Below are positions 1 to 9,845 of a stretch of DNA of 64,000 bases, one piece after another. The stretch spans positions 2,480,001 through 2,544,000 of the forward strand of contig CM034304.1 in assembly GCA_019925795.1 (NCBI GenBank), read 5' to 3'. The notes beneath the pieces were generated by a model. That model saw only the letters and a program-made list of their open reading frames with translations, had not been told where the DNA came from and searched no databases. The position numbers and the translations under genes were made by a program. Source of the DNA: Dendrobium chrysotoxum. Taxonomy: Eukaryota > Streptophyta > Magnoliopsida > Asparagales > Orchidaceae. Each line of letters starts with the position of its first letter. The stretch's first letter is position 1.

Positions 1-2425
1 CTTGGCTCATAATAATTTAGCTCAGGGAATATCCTCAAGCTTTCCCCTCTAGCTCACGGCCATTTAGGGGATTTGCCTGAGTGATCTTGACCATTGAAAT
101 CCACTAGGGAAGTATGAATAAGAAAAACCCAACTAGTCCTTTCATTACTTCTTTTCACTTTAAAAACATTTGTTAGTGCTTCAAATATATCCCCTGAGCT
201 TCCCATCCCCTTAGGTTCCTATCTTTGGAGAGTTTGAGTGAGCTCTGGTGAAAGCTCTCTATCCAAATGCAAACTCCATATCCAATGCTCCTCGAGCTAA
301 GGTCTCTTGAGAAGAACCATTCTTGAGGTCTATACAAATATGCTCAAAGCAAATTTGAGGCATTTGGAGCATAACCTGAGGTAATAGCCCAATCCCTACC
401 TCCTTACCTTTGTAGTCTGATCATCTATGAAGTGAACCTTCAAATCAATAGATTATAACAGTTAGATATAAGGTATGGGTAATTATAATAATCTCTAAGA
501 AAATTTATTCAATTTTGCTAGATGGATCTCTCAAATCATGCTAGAATGTGCTTATGATTGAGAATGTTTATGGGAGGTAGAAGGTGAAATCAAAGCCGTT
601 GATCTTGATTAGTAGCTTCAATTAGATCCCTCGATCTTAGAGTAGGTCAAACCATAGTTGTTCGATCTTAGGTTAGATAGTTGCTGTTAATCCCACATTT
701 TACCGTTAACCACTAATAATTAACCAACCAATCGTACGTTGTTATGCGTATAAGTGTGACTGACTGCATAATTGGTTAATTAAAAGTTAGAAAAATCGTT
801 ATAATTCAAAAAATTATAACTCCTCACACACTTAAAAAATTAGCATGTTCTTAGGCTCATTAGGAAGGTGTTGAGTGGCTCTATAAAGGTCCTAAGGTTT
901 GTAATTAAAAGTTTAATTGTAATTGAAATAATTTCAAAATGACCTTATAGGGTATATTTGAAATTACAAATCCTAATTAACCCATCATGAATTGAAACTT
1001 AGGGTAATTGATTTTATGAATATTTTTCACATGTCGAAAATTAATCACCTCTATTTGAAATTTTAAGGCCTTTAATTAGCCAATTTAAACAAATGTGTTA
1101 AGAATTAACCCATGAATTCAAATTGGGTTAACTCCTATTCTAAAGAGGTTTCGATTTTGGTTTTCTATGGATTGAATGTGTATAGTGTAAGGGTTAGAAA
1201 ACCCCTTACTTCACCTTAATCCCATGTCTAATTTACCCTAATTAAATCCCTAAGCGCATAACAGACTACATTTGTCTTATGTGATCAAATTGAGAACCTT
1301 TATAGGTCCTCTATAAAGCCAATTTCAATGGATTTGAAGAATAGGTTCTATTGAACCTATGTTCCCAAATATAGTGCAATTGCATATCATTTGGACCATC
1401 AGCAAGTGATCGCAAACTTTGCTTACATAATTGACATAGGTTTTTAATTATGTCATAATTAATTCAAATAAATGGCTCAAAACATAGTTTAAAGCTTATA
1501 TTGCTTAGAATTAAATTATAAACACATGAAAATTAAAAGCCCCATCAACTTCTAAATAAATGTAAAGAAATTTGAAAATTATGAAAAATTACTAATTATT
1601 AAATAAAATAATTTAAAATAAATAAAAATATCAAAAAGATTCCAAACACTTGAAATTATCCTTGAGTGTCATCATTGATATTTGAGGAAGGCATCAAGAA
1701 GTTTGGAGTTGATTTACAATCAAAATGAAATTTCTTTAATTACCTTTAATTAAATAATTCATTAAAAAGGGCCAAATTAAAAAAAAAATCTAAATGATGC
1801 AAACTCAATTTCAATGAATCACAAATTTAATCTAATATTTATGAAAAATAAAATGTTTTAGAAATTAAAAGTAAATTAGAATGTCAAATCTAAAGTCAAC
1901 CTACTTAAGAATAATAATCAAATATTAAATAAGGTAAAAAAAAACTCCAAATTTCATAAAGTAATCAACTTACTGAACTCAAATAGCAGAAAAAATCACT
2001 AATAACATTCATACACTTCTTCAATAAGGTTTATAGGATGGACTACCTTGAGCTATAGGGACAAATGTCCTAAGGAGCCTATGTTCTCGAGCCCATTATG
2101 ATAACACCACAAACTAATTGTTGGTAAGTAAACAATAAAATTATAAATAACTCTAAAATTAGTAATAAACTAATTAAAATTTGCAAACCAACAATCTAAA
2201 CATAAAAGATTAAGTATGTAACAAGGTAATTGCTAGGTAACTTGGGTCTATGAGGCTATTAAGTTAGCCAAAAAGAGGGTGAAATAAACATCTTGGCCCT
2301 TGTGTAAATAAAGGTAATTATTGTCCATCTTAAAAAATTAACAATAAATTATCGATAAATGGGAGCCTTTATACCTTTTGTTAAATCCAATCTGGAGGGC
2401 ATAAGCGTATTGGAATCCAAAGGCT
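1..2425 (+). repeat. LongLTR1, 5' LTR of a Tat/Ogre-like Ty3/gypsy element, first visible part
   Basis: No coding capacity is seen. The stretch is homologous to LongLTR2 and, in reverse orientation, to LongLTR3. The block at about 2231-2305 matches the reverse complement of 36608-36690. The block at about 1640-1720 matches 30360-30440 and the reverse of 37205-37300. The block at 2035-2110, containing CTCGAGCCCA, matches 30946-31017 and 31117-31198. The LTR start lies off the left edge. The sequence continues after LINEa at 17093. The lineage call rests on the primer site at 18829-18846. Confidence 0.7.
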
Positions 2426-2448
2426 TTAAGGATTAAATGGCTAATTAA
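2426..2448. repeat. Probable target-site duplication of LINEa, left copy
   Basis: This segment resembles 17070-17092. Both begin TTAAGGA and align over about 23 bp with a few substitutions and one or two small gaps. It lies about 10 bp outside the T-run at 2460-2466 (the A-tail on the element strand). An imperfect duplication fits an old insertion, but the A-rich context makes a chance match possible. Confidence 0.45.
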
Positions 2449-2500
2449 AATATAGGTGCTTTTTTAGGATAATGCATATATCAACTTTTATTAAAGATAA

Positions 2501-2998
2501 CTACTTACAATCGCATTCCTCTTTTAACAAGTTAAGAATGGAAGGAGGAATATTATTAGAGCTAATATCTTCCCCAAAAAAATTTGAAATAAGAGCTAAG
2601 TTAGCACATAAATCCACTAACTTATTACAATCTCTATTAGAAAAAAGAAATAAAACTTGTTTAAAATCACCAAGAAAGTCTAAATCCTTTGGATCTAGGA
2701 AGTTCTCCTTCACTTCAACCTTATTCAAAACATCTTGAAAAAGTTTGACAACCTTAAAGTTATCACTTTCAATAATGATTCCTTCCTCATCAAACATCCA
2801 TTCCTAAATAAATTTCCTTAAAGAAAGAATAAATAATATCTCCACTTGAGTGCAATCCCAGTGTAGACAATTGAAGCCAAAAGCACAGAAGAATCTACCA
2901 TTGTAATCCCTGAATACACCACCAATACCAGCATTATTTGTGCTTTTCAATGGAGCATCAACATTTACTTTGATCCATTTAGGAGGAGTAGGACGCAA
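2501..2998 (-). pseudogene. LINEa RNase H domain, decayed
   Basis: Two adjoining minus-strand frames (2998-2804 and 2797-2501) read as a plant LINE RNase H. The first carries KWIKVNVDAP, then GIGGVFRDYNGRF, the usual first strand with a catalytic Asp and the GG..RD turn. The second carries GIIIESDNFKVVKL, the segment with the third acidic residue. A stop and frame change separate them. The same domain occurs in LINEb at 45300-44740. In plant L1 elements this domain follows the reverse transcriptase and is thought to degrade the RNA strand during cDNA synthesis. This copy cannot be functional. Confidence 0.8.
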
Positions 2999-3031
2999 AG
3001 ATGAAGGAGACAGCTTTCGTTGATTAGCATC

Positions 3032-4240
3032 CTAGTTTTCCCAAATGAGATTACTAGAAAATGATGCAACTGAATGGCTAATAGAATTTACTGCTATATA
3101 AGATGAACCATCATCCACACCATTATGAACAATTTTATTTCTTCTCTTCCAACAGAAAAATGCAACCGAGCAATACAAGTTTCCAAGGATTGGATTAGAA
3201 TTAGCTAGAAGCTTCAAATTATCATAACAGTCCTCCAAAGAATGGAAAGCATGAATAACAAAGCCCCATTTAGCAATGAAACTGAATACTTGATGCAACT
3301 TCGTGCAGCTGACTGTAACATGTTCAACATTCCCCTCAACTTCACATCCTCTTGGGCAGCCATTACCGTTCGCCAGCCTTTTGTAGTGTAGAAAATGATT
3401 ACATGGAAATGCATTCCTCTTCAAACACCACCAAAACAAAGCAATGTTTGGTCTTAATTTGAGTTTCTTCATCCATATCCAATCTTCATCCTTCACGTTA
3501 TCAGCATAAGATGCACTCATTGCTAAGGTAGATATTGTCTTACCAGAACATTTGAACTACATCTCCATTTGATCTTTCAGCAAACCAGATTGAATAGGAA
3601 CAGAAAGGATGATCTCCACTAGCTGCTGACTAAAAAATTCCTTCAATTTACATTCATTCCAATTCCCCTCACTTATGAATCCAGAAAGTAAAAAGGTTTC
3701 TTCAGTCATATTTGTAACAATGGTAGGCCATTTATTGATGCTTTTATCTAAAATCCAAGTGTCCATGATGGTATTTATTTCCATACCAGTTGACACCTTC
3801 CATCTCACTATTGGTTGAAGAGACTTAGCTCCATTTAATAAAATCTTCCAAGCTGAAAAAGGGTAATTTCTGCAATCTGCATTCCACAAATCTAACCCAT
3901 ATTTTGACACCAACATTCTATTGACAAGGATTTAGGCTTTGATATAATGTTACAAGAAAACTTAGCTCTCAAAGGGCCTACTTTCTTCACAATCGATTGC
4001 AAACCCCACCCTCCATCTCTTTTCAACATATAAAGAACATCCCAAGCAACATAATGTAGGCCCTTCGTACTGTCATTTTTATGCCATAAAAAAATTTATG
4101 CACATCTTCTCATAATCATTTAAGACTCCCATTGGGATTAATGCAAGGGTAGCTATAAAAATAGGAAGTGAAAGAAGAGCTGAATTTAGAAGAGTCAATT
4201 TACTAGCAAGTGACATAAATTTAATTCCCCATAAACTCAA
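3032..4240 (-). pseudogene. LINEa RT C-terminus and zf-RVT-like region, decayed
   Basis: From 4240 downward the minus strand continues the RT protein that SireA cut. Frames at 3916-3557 and 3520-3032 follow. The latter contains CPRGCEVEGNVEHVTVSC, a Cys/His cluster typical of the zf-RVT region between RT and RNase H in plant LINEs, then WKRRNKIVHNG, the usual W..RN.... motif just before RNase H. Stops and frameshifts separate the pieces. The order matches LINEb at 46320-45300. Confidence 0.8.
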
Positions 4241-4245
4241 TCTAC
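4241..4245. repeat. SireA target-site duplication, left copy
   Basis: TCTAC here is identical to 15277-15281 on the other side of SireA. It directly abuts the LTR ends. Five bases is the standard duplication for Ty1/copia integrase. Confidence 0.95.
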
Positions 4246-5022
4246 TAAAAGTACAAGATGCGCCAAGAGGGGGGGGTAAATTGGTATTTTAAAAAAATTC
4301 AACCCTACATAAGAGTTCTAATTTTTTTTGTATTTTTAAAAGATAACTCAACGAATAACGTGCAGAAGCAAGTACAACGTTCACAACGATGATATTGATA
4401 ATTCAATTATAAATTTCACAACAAAAGATTTAAATCGGGATTTTTCACCAAGCAATTTAATGTACTAATTAAGAACATGAAAAGTAAAGTACGGTAAATA
4501 GGAAAAAACACACCAGAGATTTTTATAGTGGTTTGGTCACTTGACCTACGTCCACTCCCCGGAGTCCTCTACTCCGGGATTTGCACTTGTAAAAGTTGAC
4601 TCTCCTTTTGCCCCCACAGCAAGGCGGAGAAGCCTTTACAATACTCACTTTAACCTCCCTCGGTGCGGTGGAATACCAAACGCTATGTCACCCTCCTGGT
4701 GATGGCAGCGAACCTTCTCCTTTTTCTCCCTCCTGGAGATGGCAGAGTACCTTGGCGATGTCGATCTTGAAGTGACTCTTCCCTCGAGAACTTTCCTGAG
4801 ACTCCCCAAAGCCACAAGAGGAGCAAAGCATGCAGCTAACTTGGAGCAACCGTGTGATCCCCTCACACTACTTCTCCCTCATGCTCAAGCTCACCTTCAC
4901 CTTCCTCTCTCAAGCCCTGGATCTCTCCAAAAAAACTTCTCTCTAACGAATCCCCTTCTTTCCTCAAAGCCTCTCACAGCAAGAGGATAGATCAACAACC
5001 CTCAAGAAAAATTTTTAAGTTG

Positions 5023-5033
5023 TTTTTATATCA
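5023..5033 (-). promoter_or_regulatory. SireA 3' LTR TATA-like box
   Basis: The element strand reads TGATATAAAAA. It lies directly downstream of the palindrome array and upstream of the leader. The same sequence occurs in the 5' LTR at 14098-14108. AT boxes at the same relative place occur in the LTRs of SireC (44558-44569, TATTTAAATA) and SireD (58552-58565). This marks the probable U3/R border. The start site is inferred. Confidence 0.6.
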
Positions 5034-5084
5034 GGCTTTAGAAAACCCTAAAAGTTCAACTTTTGTATTTCTGTTCGTACAGTA

Positions 5085-5910
5085 CGATCTATAATCGTAC
5101 AGTATGATCAGTTTAATTCCAGCTCCATCCAGTACGAGTACAGACGAACAGTTATCGAAGTTTATGCATATTGTACTATACGATATGTATATCGTACAGG
5201 ATGATACTGTTGATTCGTGCTGTTCGTACAGGATGATCTGTGGGATGATCCTTGGGATGAAAGAATTCATCTCTGCCAGTCGTCCAGCACTCCTTTAGTC
5301 GTATAGTATGATTAGTGTGTTTCAGGATATCGTCCTGTACGATACGAATATCGTCCAGGATGAATAGAACAAAAATTTTTGGTTTCGTCTGGTACGATAG
5401 ATGGGATGAATGAAATCGTCTCTATTGGTCATCCAGCACTCCACTAGTCATACAGTACGGTTAGTTCATTTCAGGATATCATCCTATACGATATGAATAT
5501 TGTCCAGGACGAACAGAACAAAAAACCTTAGTTTCATCTCGTATGATCGATGGGATGAATAAAATCATCTCTGTCAGTCGTACGGTACGATATATGATCA
5601 TACAGTACGATCAACTTTTAAATTAGAAACCAACATTTATTTCCTGATTAGGGAGATAATTTTGGTAAGTAATAATTAATCGTATAGTACGATAATAATC
5701 GTACAGTACGATCAGTTCAGGAAAATAAAATTAAAAACTTACCAAACTTATTCTGGCGGCTAGGGTTTCTCAATTGTATATTATCATACAGTACGATAGG
5801 TATCGTACAGTATGATCAGTTTATCAATTTAATCATCTAAAAATTAGCCGTTAGCCTGAGTATTAATAATTAATCATACAGTAGGATATTAAATCGTACA
5901 GTACGATATT
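5085..5910. repeat. Palindrome array in SireA 3' LTR
   Basis: A cluster of odd palindromes with consensus ATCGTACAGTACGAT (two 7-bp arms around one central A/T). Exact copies are at 5698-5712 and 5893-5907, with many one- or two-base variants between. A second arm type, ATCGTCC, also occurs, alone (5350-5363) or mixed with the first (5329-5343). It corresponds in position and form to the palindromic repeat units described for Sirevirus LTRs in other plants. Confidence 0.9.
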
Positions 5911-6220
5911 CTTAAAAAAAAATTTAATCATTTAAAATAATTCTCCCCCTGTGTGTATGCATGGTTGCTCCTTTCACATGCATGCTTCTGTGGCAGACTC
6001 AAGAAAGAAAAAAATAAAGAAATAAAAATTACAGACTTTTCAACATCCTATTCTACCCGGTTTGAGTCTCCAGTAACCTTGAGCAGTGTGCATGTGACCT
6101 GAAATGTTAGTGCTCATATACAAGGATTAAGCATTTGTAATCTAAAGGAAGTCTATATGGATTTAGTAAGTATTAGTTATCACCATCAAAATTAAGTGCT
6201 CAGGATCCTGGATTTCAACA

Positions 6221-6234
6221 ATCTCCCCCTTTTT
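6221..6234 (-). other. SireA polypurine tract
   Basis: On the element strand AAAAAGGGGGAGAT directly abuts the 3' LTR start TGTTG. This is the standard Sirevirus plus-strand primer. Similar tracts abut the LTRs of SireD (from 56174) and SireE (from 61885). Confidence 0.9.
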
Positions 6235-6477
6235 GATGGTGTCAAATAATATTTTCTGATGGCCACAGTTATTCTGACTACCTTAGCTCCCCCTCAGAAG
6301 AATAGTTTATTAATTTTTAAATAGGAGGAGAAGAAACAAATATTTTTTTTAATTACAACATATAAAAAAAAACATAATAAGAGAGAAAAACATGTAGTGA
6401 AAACAGAAGAGTAAATATAAATAACCAATATCATTAATAGTAAGCAAAAAATAGAACAACACAGAACACAGAAACGT

Positions 6478-6490
6478 CTCCCCCTTTTGA
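6478..6490 (-). other. SireA second, internal polypurine tract
   Basis: The element strand reads TCAAAAGGGGGAG, preceded by a CCTTTTTGG block. SireD has the same 13 bases at 56358-56370 with the same flank, and SireE a close copy at 62118-62130. It lies about 250 bp upstream of the main tract, between the ORF3 stop and the LTR. Confidence 0.75.
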
Positions 6491-6563
6491 CAACACCAAA
6501 AAGGGAAGAACAAGGAAACAACTATAATGACAAGAAACAAAAAACATAAATAACTACAATAAC

Positions 6564-7682
6564 TCAAAAATCTGGATCCTGATCCAGAGGTGGTGGTGGA
6601 GGTTGTGAAAATAGTTGGAGGTACTGATGGAGGGACACAAACTGGTGATCGATGGATGTGAAGCGCTCCCTAAACCATTTCATATCAGTTTCATGCTCCT
6701 TATGTTGCTGAGCAATGTGGGCATCCAACCTAGTCTCCAGGCGATTAAGGCGTTGAATGATGTCGTCGTGAGGGTAGTCGGGAGTAGCAAGACCAGGTGG
6801 GTGGATTGGTGGTGGTGGAGGGGCGTCAGCAGGAGCAGCAGCCTCTTCATCATCAAACTAGGGATCTGCGTGAGCGGCCCCCCGATGGAACAAGATACGA
6901 AAAGAGGCATTCGAATAGAAGATAGGAAGATGATCTAGAGGTAGCGGATAATGAAGTTGGTACTTGGCATCTAAGATGTATCCTATGACATGCCCTAAAG
7001 CAAGATTCAGTTTACGGCGGGCACCGGGATATCGGTAGGCAGACAGGGTATGGATATAGTCAAAAACCATTTGGGCTTCATTGAATTTTGTGTCAGACAT
7101 GATTAGATAGGTGACGATAGAAAGCAGTGGAGTAATATGGATGCGGTCTCCAGCTTTGGGTATAGTGGACGTGCGAAGGACATGCTGGATAACGTGAGCA
7201 TTCTTATTCAGGGTTTGGACCAGGGGTAGGTGTTGATTGGAGGGGACACCCCTAAGGGTCATATTTATTGATGTCCAATCATAGTCATGGGAGATCATAG
7301 ATTGGGGACGAGGGCCGCCAGTGGACAGCCCGATGTGTGTAGCAATATCGTTGACGGTGATAACGACATTCTGTTTGCAGATATAAGAAGCGAAAGTGGT
7401 GTTTTCTAGGTCGATTCTGATATTGGCAAGAAACTCAAAAAGAAGTTCAGAGTGAAAAGGAAAGGCAAGAGTCAAAAGGAATTGAAGGGTGGTGGATGCG
7501 AAAAGGTTCATCACCACGAAATTGAGAGCGGCTTGATTCAGCATGCGAGATGGAGTGATTTTGGCTTCCTTGATTTTAATGTTTGCTTTCTCGTCTGCAG
7601 CGGAGAGAAAGCGATCATCGAAATGCCGAGAGGAGGAGGAGCTCCCGACGACCATTCGACCGTGCTTACTGGCACCAGACAT
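6564..7682 (-). pseudogene. SireA ORF3, Sirevirus extra 3' gene, one in-frame stop
   Basis: This is the extra gene between pol and the 3' LTR. The start at 7682 (MSGASKHGRM) is preferred over the upstream in-frame ATG at 7748, because SireB ORF3 begins with the related MAGSGKYS at the same place. The frame runs 372 codons to 6564 and is broken only by TAG at 6858-6860. Residues about 40-260 form an alpha-helical domain (SRMLNQAALNFVVMNLF, then HSELLFEFLANI). It resembles the domain annotated in plants as putative plant transposon protein; that assignment is inference. The last 100 codons are Pro-rich (PPPPPIHPP) followed by a charged helical stretch with heptad-like spacing. I see no signal peptide or transmembrane segment, so it is not an obvious envelope protein. 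The function is unknown. Confidence 0.75.
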
Positions 7683-7757
7683 GGTTGAAGAAGGGACTTG
7701 AGAAAGAGAGGAAACTTGGAGTGAGTGAGGGTGAGTGAGTGTAGTCAAAGAATCCCT

Positions 7758-7768
7758 CCTTTTTATAG
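7758..7768 (-). promoter_or_regulatory. Probable ORF3 promoter: TATA box
   Basis: The element strand reads CTATAAAAAGG, a textbook plant TATA box, about 76 bp upstream of the ORF3 ATG (7682). A CT-rich leader with repeated CACTCAC follows. The palindrome array at 7783-8240 lies immediately upstream. SireB has the same layout (21285-21690). Promoter activity is inferred from this order. Confidence 0.55.
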
Positions 7769-7782
7769 AATTTGTGAACTAT

Positions 7783-8240
7783 CATACAGTACGATTGAGT
7801 ATCGTACAGTACGATAGGCGCAATAATGTTGTCTGGATGACTGTTCAGAAAAGCGAGTCAAATCATACAGTACGATCAGAATCGTACTGTACAAACGTGA
7901 GTGTGAGGCGTTCGTCCCGAGGAGTCGTCTGAACGACCTTTGACAAAAATAATCGTACAGTATGAACAGGTGTTTGTATAGTACGATAGGCAATAATGTT
8001 CATACCGGCCGAGTTTAAATTTGTCCTAATCCATTTGACATGTGGATCGTACAGTACGATAGGTATTTCGTACAGTATGATGACCAATAATGTGTATCGT
8101 AAGGTATGAGTGGTGAATCATACAGTACGATAGATATAAGACATGAAAGATCTGGACCGTGAATGGGAATGGACGGCTGAGATTGGAGTGATTTGAACCT
8201 TATCGTACAGTACGATATTGGATCGTACAGTACGATTGTC
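7783..8240. repeat. Palindrome array upstream of SireA ORF3
   Basis: This array shares the palindrome family of the LTR. Exact ATCGTACAGTACGAT copies are at 7801-7815, 8046-8060, 8202-8216 and 8222-8236, with variants around 7783, 7863, 7950, 7975, 8070 and 8117. A block with ACGGCTGAGATTG lies at about 8173-8185. The stretch has no coding capacity and fills the gap between the pol stop and ORF3. Confidence 0.9.
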
Positions 8241-8386
8241 GAAGAAATTCAAGGTTTATGAGCAGCATGGTAAGAGGATCAGGAAACCATTTTTTTATTA
8301 TTATATTATATTTTATTATTATTTTTTTATTTTTGAACAAACTAATCATAACAAATAATTTTTTTTTTTTGTTTTCTTTTTTTGTT
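8241..8386. other. AT-rich spacer after SireA pol
   Basis: A low-complexity T-rich stretch on the plus strand (A-rich on the element strand, 8290-8385) directly follows the pol stop. It holds no reading frame. Its position would suit 3'-end formation of a pol-only transcript, but SireB does not keep the same composition here. Confidence 0.4.
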
Positions 8387-8950
8387 TTAGGCTTGAATGT
8401 CTATGACACCTAATTTTTTTCTTAACGTGCTAAATGTGTCATAATCTAATGGTTTTTTGAAAATGTCAGCCAATTGATCTTCAGTAGCAACGTGGTGTAG
8501 TTCAATATCTCCTTTGGCTACGTGATCTCTAATGAAATGATGTCTAATGTCTATATATTTTGCTCGTGAATGTTGAATTGGATTTTTGGATATGCAAATA
8601 GCTCTAGTGTTGTCACACATGATTGGAATGGTTCCTACAAGTTGTCCTAGATCTAACAGTTGTTGTTTTAACCATAAGACTTGTGCAACACAGCTACCTA
8701 CCGCTATATATTCTGCTTCGGCTGTTGATAGGGCTACCGAATTCTATTTTCTACTGGACCATAAAACTAACGAATATCCAATGAATTAATAAGTACCAGA
8801 AGTGCTTTTTCTATCTACCCTACATCCTGTAAAATCTGAATCTGAGTACCCTAAGATTTCAAAAGTAGTGCTGTGTCTAGGATACCAAATTCCTAAGTTC
8901 GGGGTGCCTAGAAGATATCTAAGAATTCTTTTGATAACAGTCATGTGAGA
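8387..8950 (-). pseudogene. SireA RNase H domain of pol, with stops
   Basis: The domain starts near KRILRYLLGTPNLGIWYPR and includes GYSDSDFTGCRVDRKSTSG, with the first catalytic Asp. Next comes STAEAEY with the catalytic Glu, and later SRAKYIDIRHHFIRDHVAKG, typical of Ty1/copia RNase H. The pol frame ends VIDIQA-stop at 8387. At least two in-frame stops interrupt it (after STSGTY and SSRK). SireB and SireE end the same frame with DINA-stop. Confidence 0.9.
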
Positions 8951-9845
8951 TTCTTTCAGGTCAACTTGAAAGCGGGCACAGAGACACACACTAAACATTA
9001 TGTCTGGTCTACTGGCAGTCAGGTAGAGAAGCGATCCAATTATTCCCCTACATCTCATTTGATCTACAGACTTCCCACTGGGATCTTTATCCAATTGAAT
9101 GTTAGAGCTCATGGGTGTATTCATAGCCTTAGCATTATCCATTTCATATTTTTTTAAAATATTATTGATGTACTTAGATTGGCTAAGGAACGTTCCACCT
9201 TCTGTTTGTTTTACACTAAATCCAAGGAAGTAACTAAGCTCTCCCATCATACTCATTTCAAACTCATCACTCATTATTTTTGAAAATTCCTTACATAGAC
9301 TTTTCTCTGTCGATCCGAACAAGATATCATCTACATAAATCTGAATAATGAGTACCTCAACTCCTACCTTCTTCAAGAATAAGGTGGTGTCCACACTACC
9401 CTTAATAATGCCTCTATCTAGTAGGAACGTACTAAGTCTTTCATACCAGGCTCTAGGTGCTTGTTTTAACCCATATAGTGCCTTTTTCAGTTTGAACACG
9501 TGGTTTGGAAATTGTGAGTTTTCAAACCCCGGAGGTTGCTCCACATAAACATCTTCCTTGATTACCCCATTCAGAAAAGCACTCTTGACATCCATTTAAT
9601 ACAGCTTAAAATCCCTATAACAAGCAAAGGCTAATAGTACCCTTATGGCTTCTAGTCTAGCTACCGGAGCAAAGTTTTCTTCAAAATCTTTTCCTTCAAT
9701 TTGGTTATACCCCTTTGCCACTAACCTAGCCTTGTTTCTCACTACTATTCCAGAGTCATTCATCTTGTTTTTAAAGACCCATTTAGTTCCAACCACACTT
9801 TGTTCTTTAGGTCTTTTGACTAATTCCCATACATCATTCCTAACG
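8951..9845 (-). pseudogene. SireA reverse transcriptase domain of pol
   Basis: Element-strand order: TKWVFKNKM, NKARLVAKGYNQIEG, FAPVARLEAIRVLLAFA, then QMDVKSAFLNG-type sequence with the first catalytic Asp (MDVKSAFLNGVIKEDVYVEQ), LKKALYGLKQAPRAWYERL, and IYVDDILFGSTEK with the catalytic Asp pair intact. All are hallmarks of Ty1/copia RT, and the wording is that of Sireviruses. One TAA at about 9597 separates the frames at 9796-9596 and 9595-8786, and another lies at about 9846. The rest is remarkably clean for a dead copy, in line with a young insertion. Confidence 0.95.

Larger units (their letters stand above)
2449..4240 (-). mobile_element. LINEa, 3' half (L1-type non-LTR retrotransposon)
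   Basis: This is the 3' part of a plant L1-type LINE read on the minus strand: the end of the RT domain, a zf-RVT-like region and an RNase H domain, ending at a T-run (2460-2466). SireA splits the element, and the rest is at 15282-17069. Together the halves give about 3.6 kb of LINE. The 5' end falls in the C-terminal part of the endonuclease, so the copy is 5'-truncated, as is usual for LINEs. All frames are interrupted, so the copy is dead. Confidence 0.85.
4246..6220 (-). repeat. SireA 3' LTR (1,975 bp)
   Basis: It is near-identical along its whole length to 13321-15276. On the element strand it starts TGTTGAAATCC at 6220. Its last bases are TTTTA, where the partner LTR ends TTTCA, so the terminal CA has mutated. 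In element order it holds: a conserved block (6220-5940), a palindrome array (about 5910-5085), a TATA-like box (5033-5023), and a leader region with short GGAG-type repeats (about 4770-4650). Last comes the G-run block GAGGGGGGGG next to the end (4268-4275), a motif that recurs in the other Sirevirus LTRs here as GGTGAATT followed by a TTTTAAA tract. Confidence 0.95.

Noticed and set aside
4645..4990. Short frames on both strands in the SireA LTR, repeated at 13726-14289
   Set aside because: They are LTR leader sequence, the two copies do not keep the same frame and the content is explained by repeats.
5085..5910. Regularly spaced palindromes considered as a CRISPR array or an integron-like array
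   Set aside because: Spacing is irregular, there are no unique equal-length spacers, the context is a plant LTR retrotransposon and the same motifs recur in five element copies.
6294..6567. Two overlapping hydrophobic minus-strand frames between ORF3 and the LTR that look like membrane proteins
   Set aside because: They lie in T-rich non-coding sequence between the two polypurine tracts and overlap each other. They also have no counterpart in SireD or SireE.
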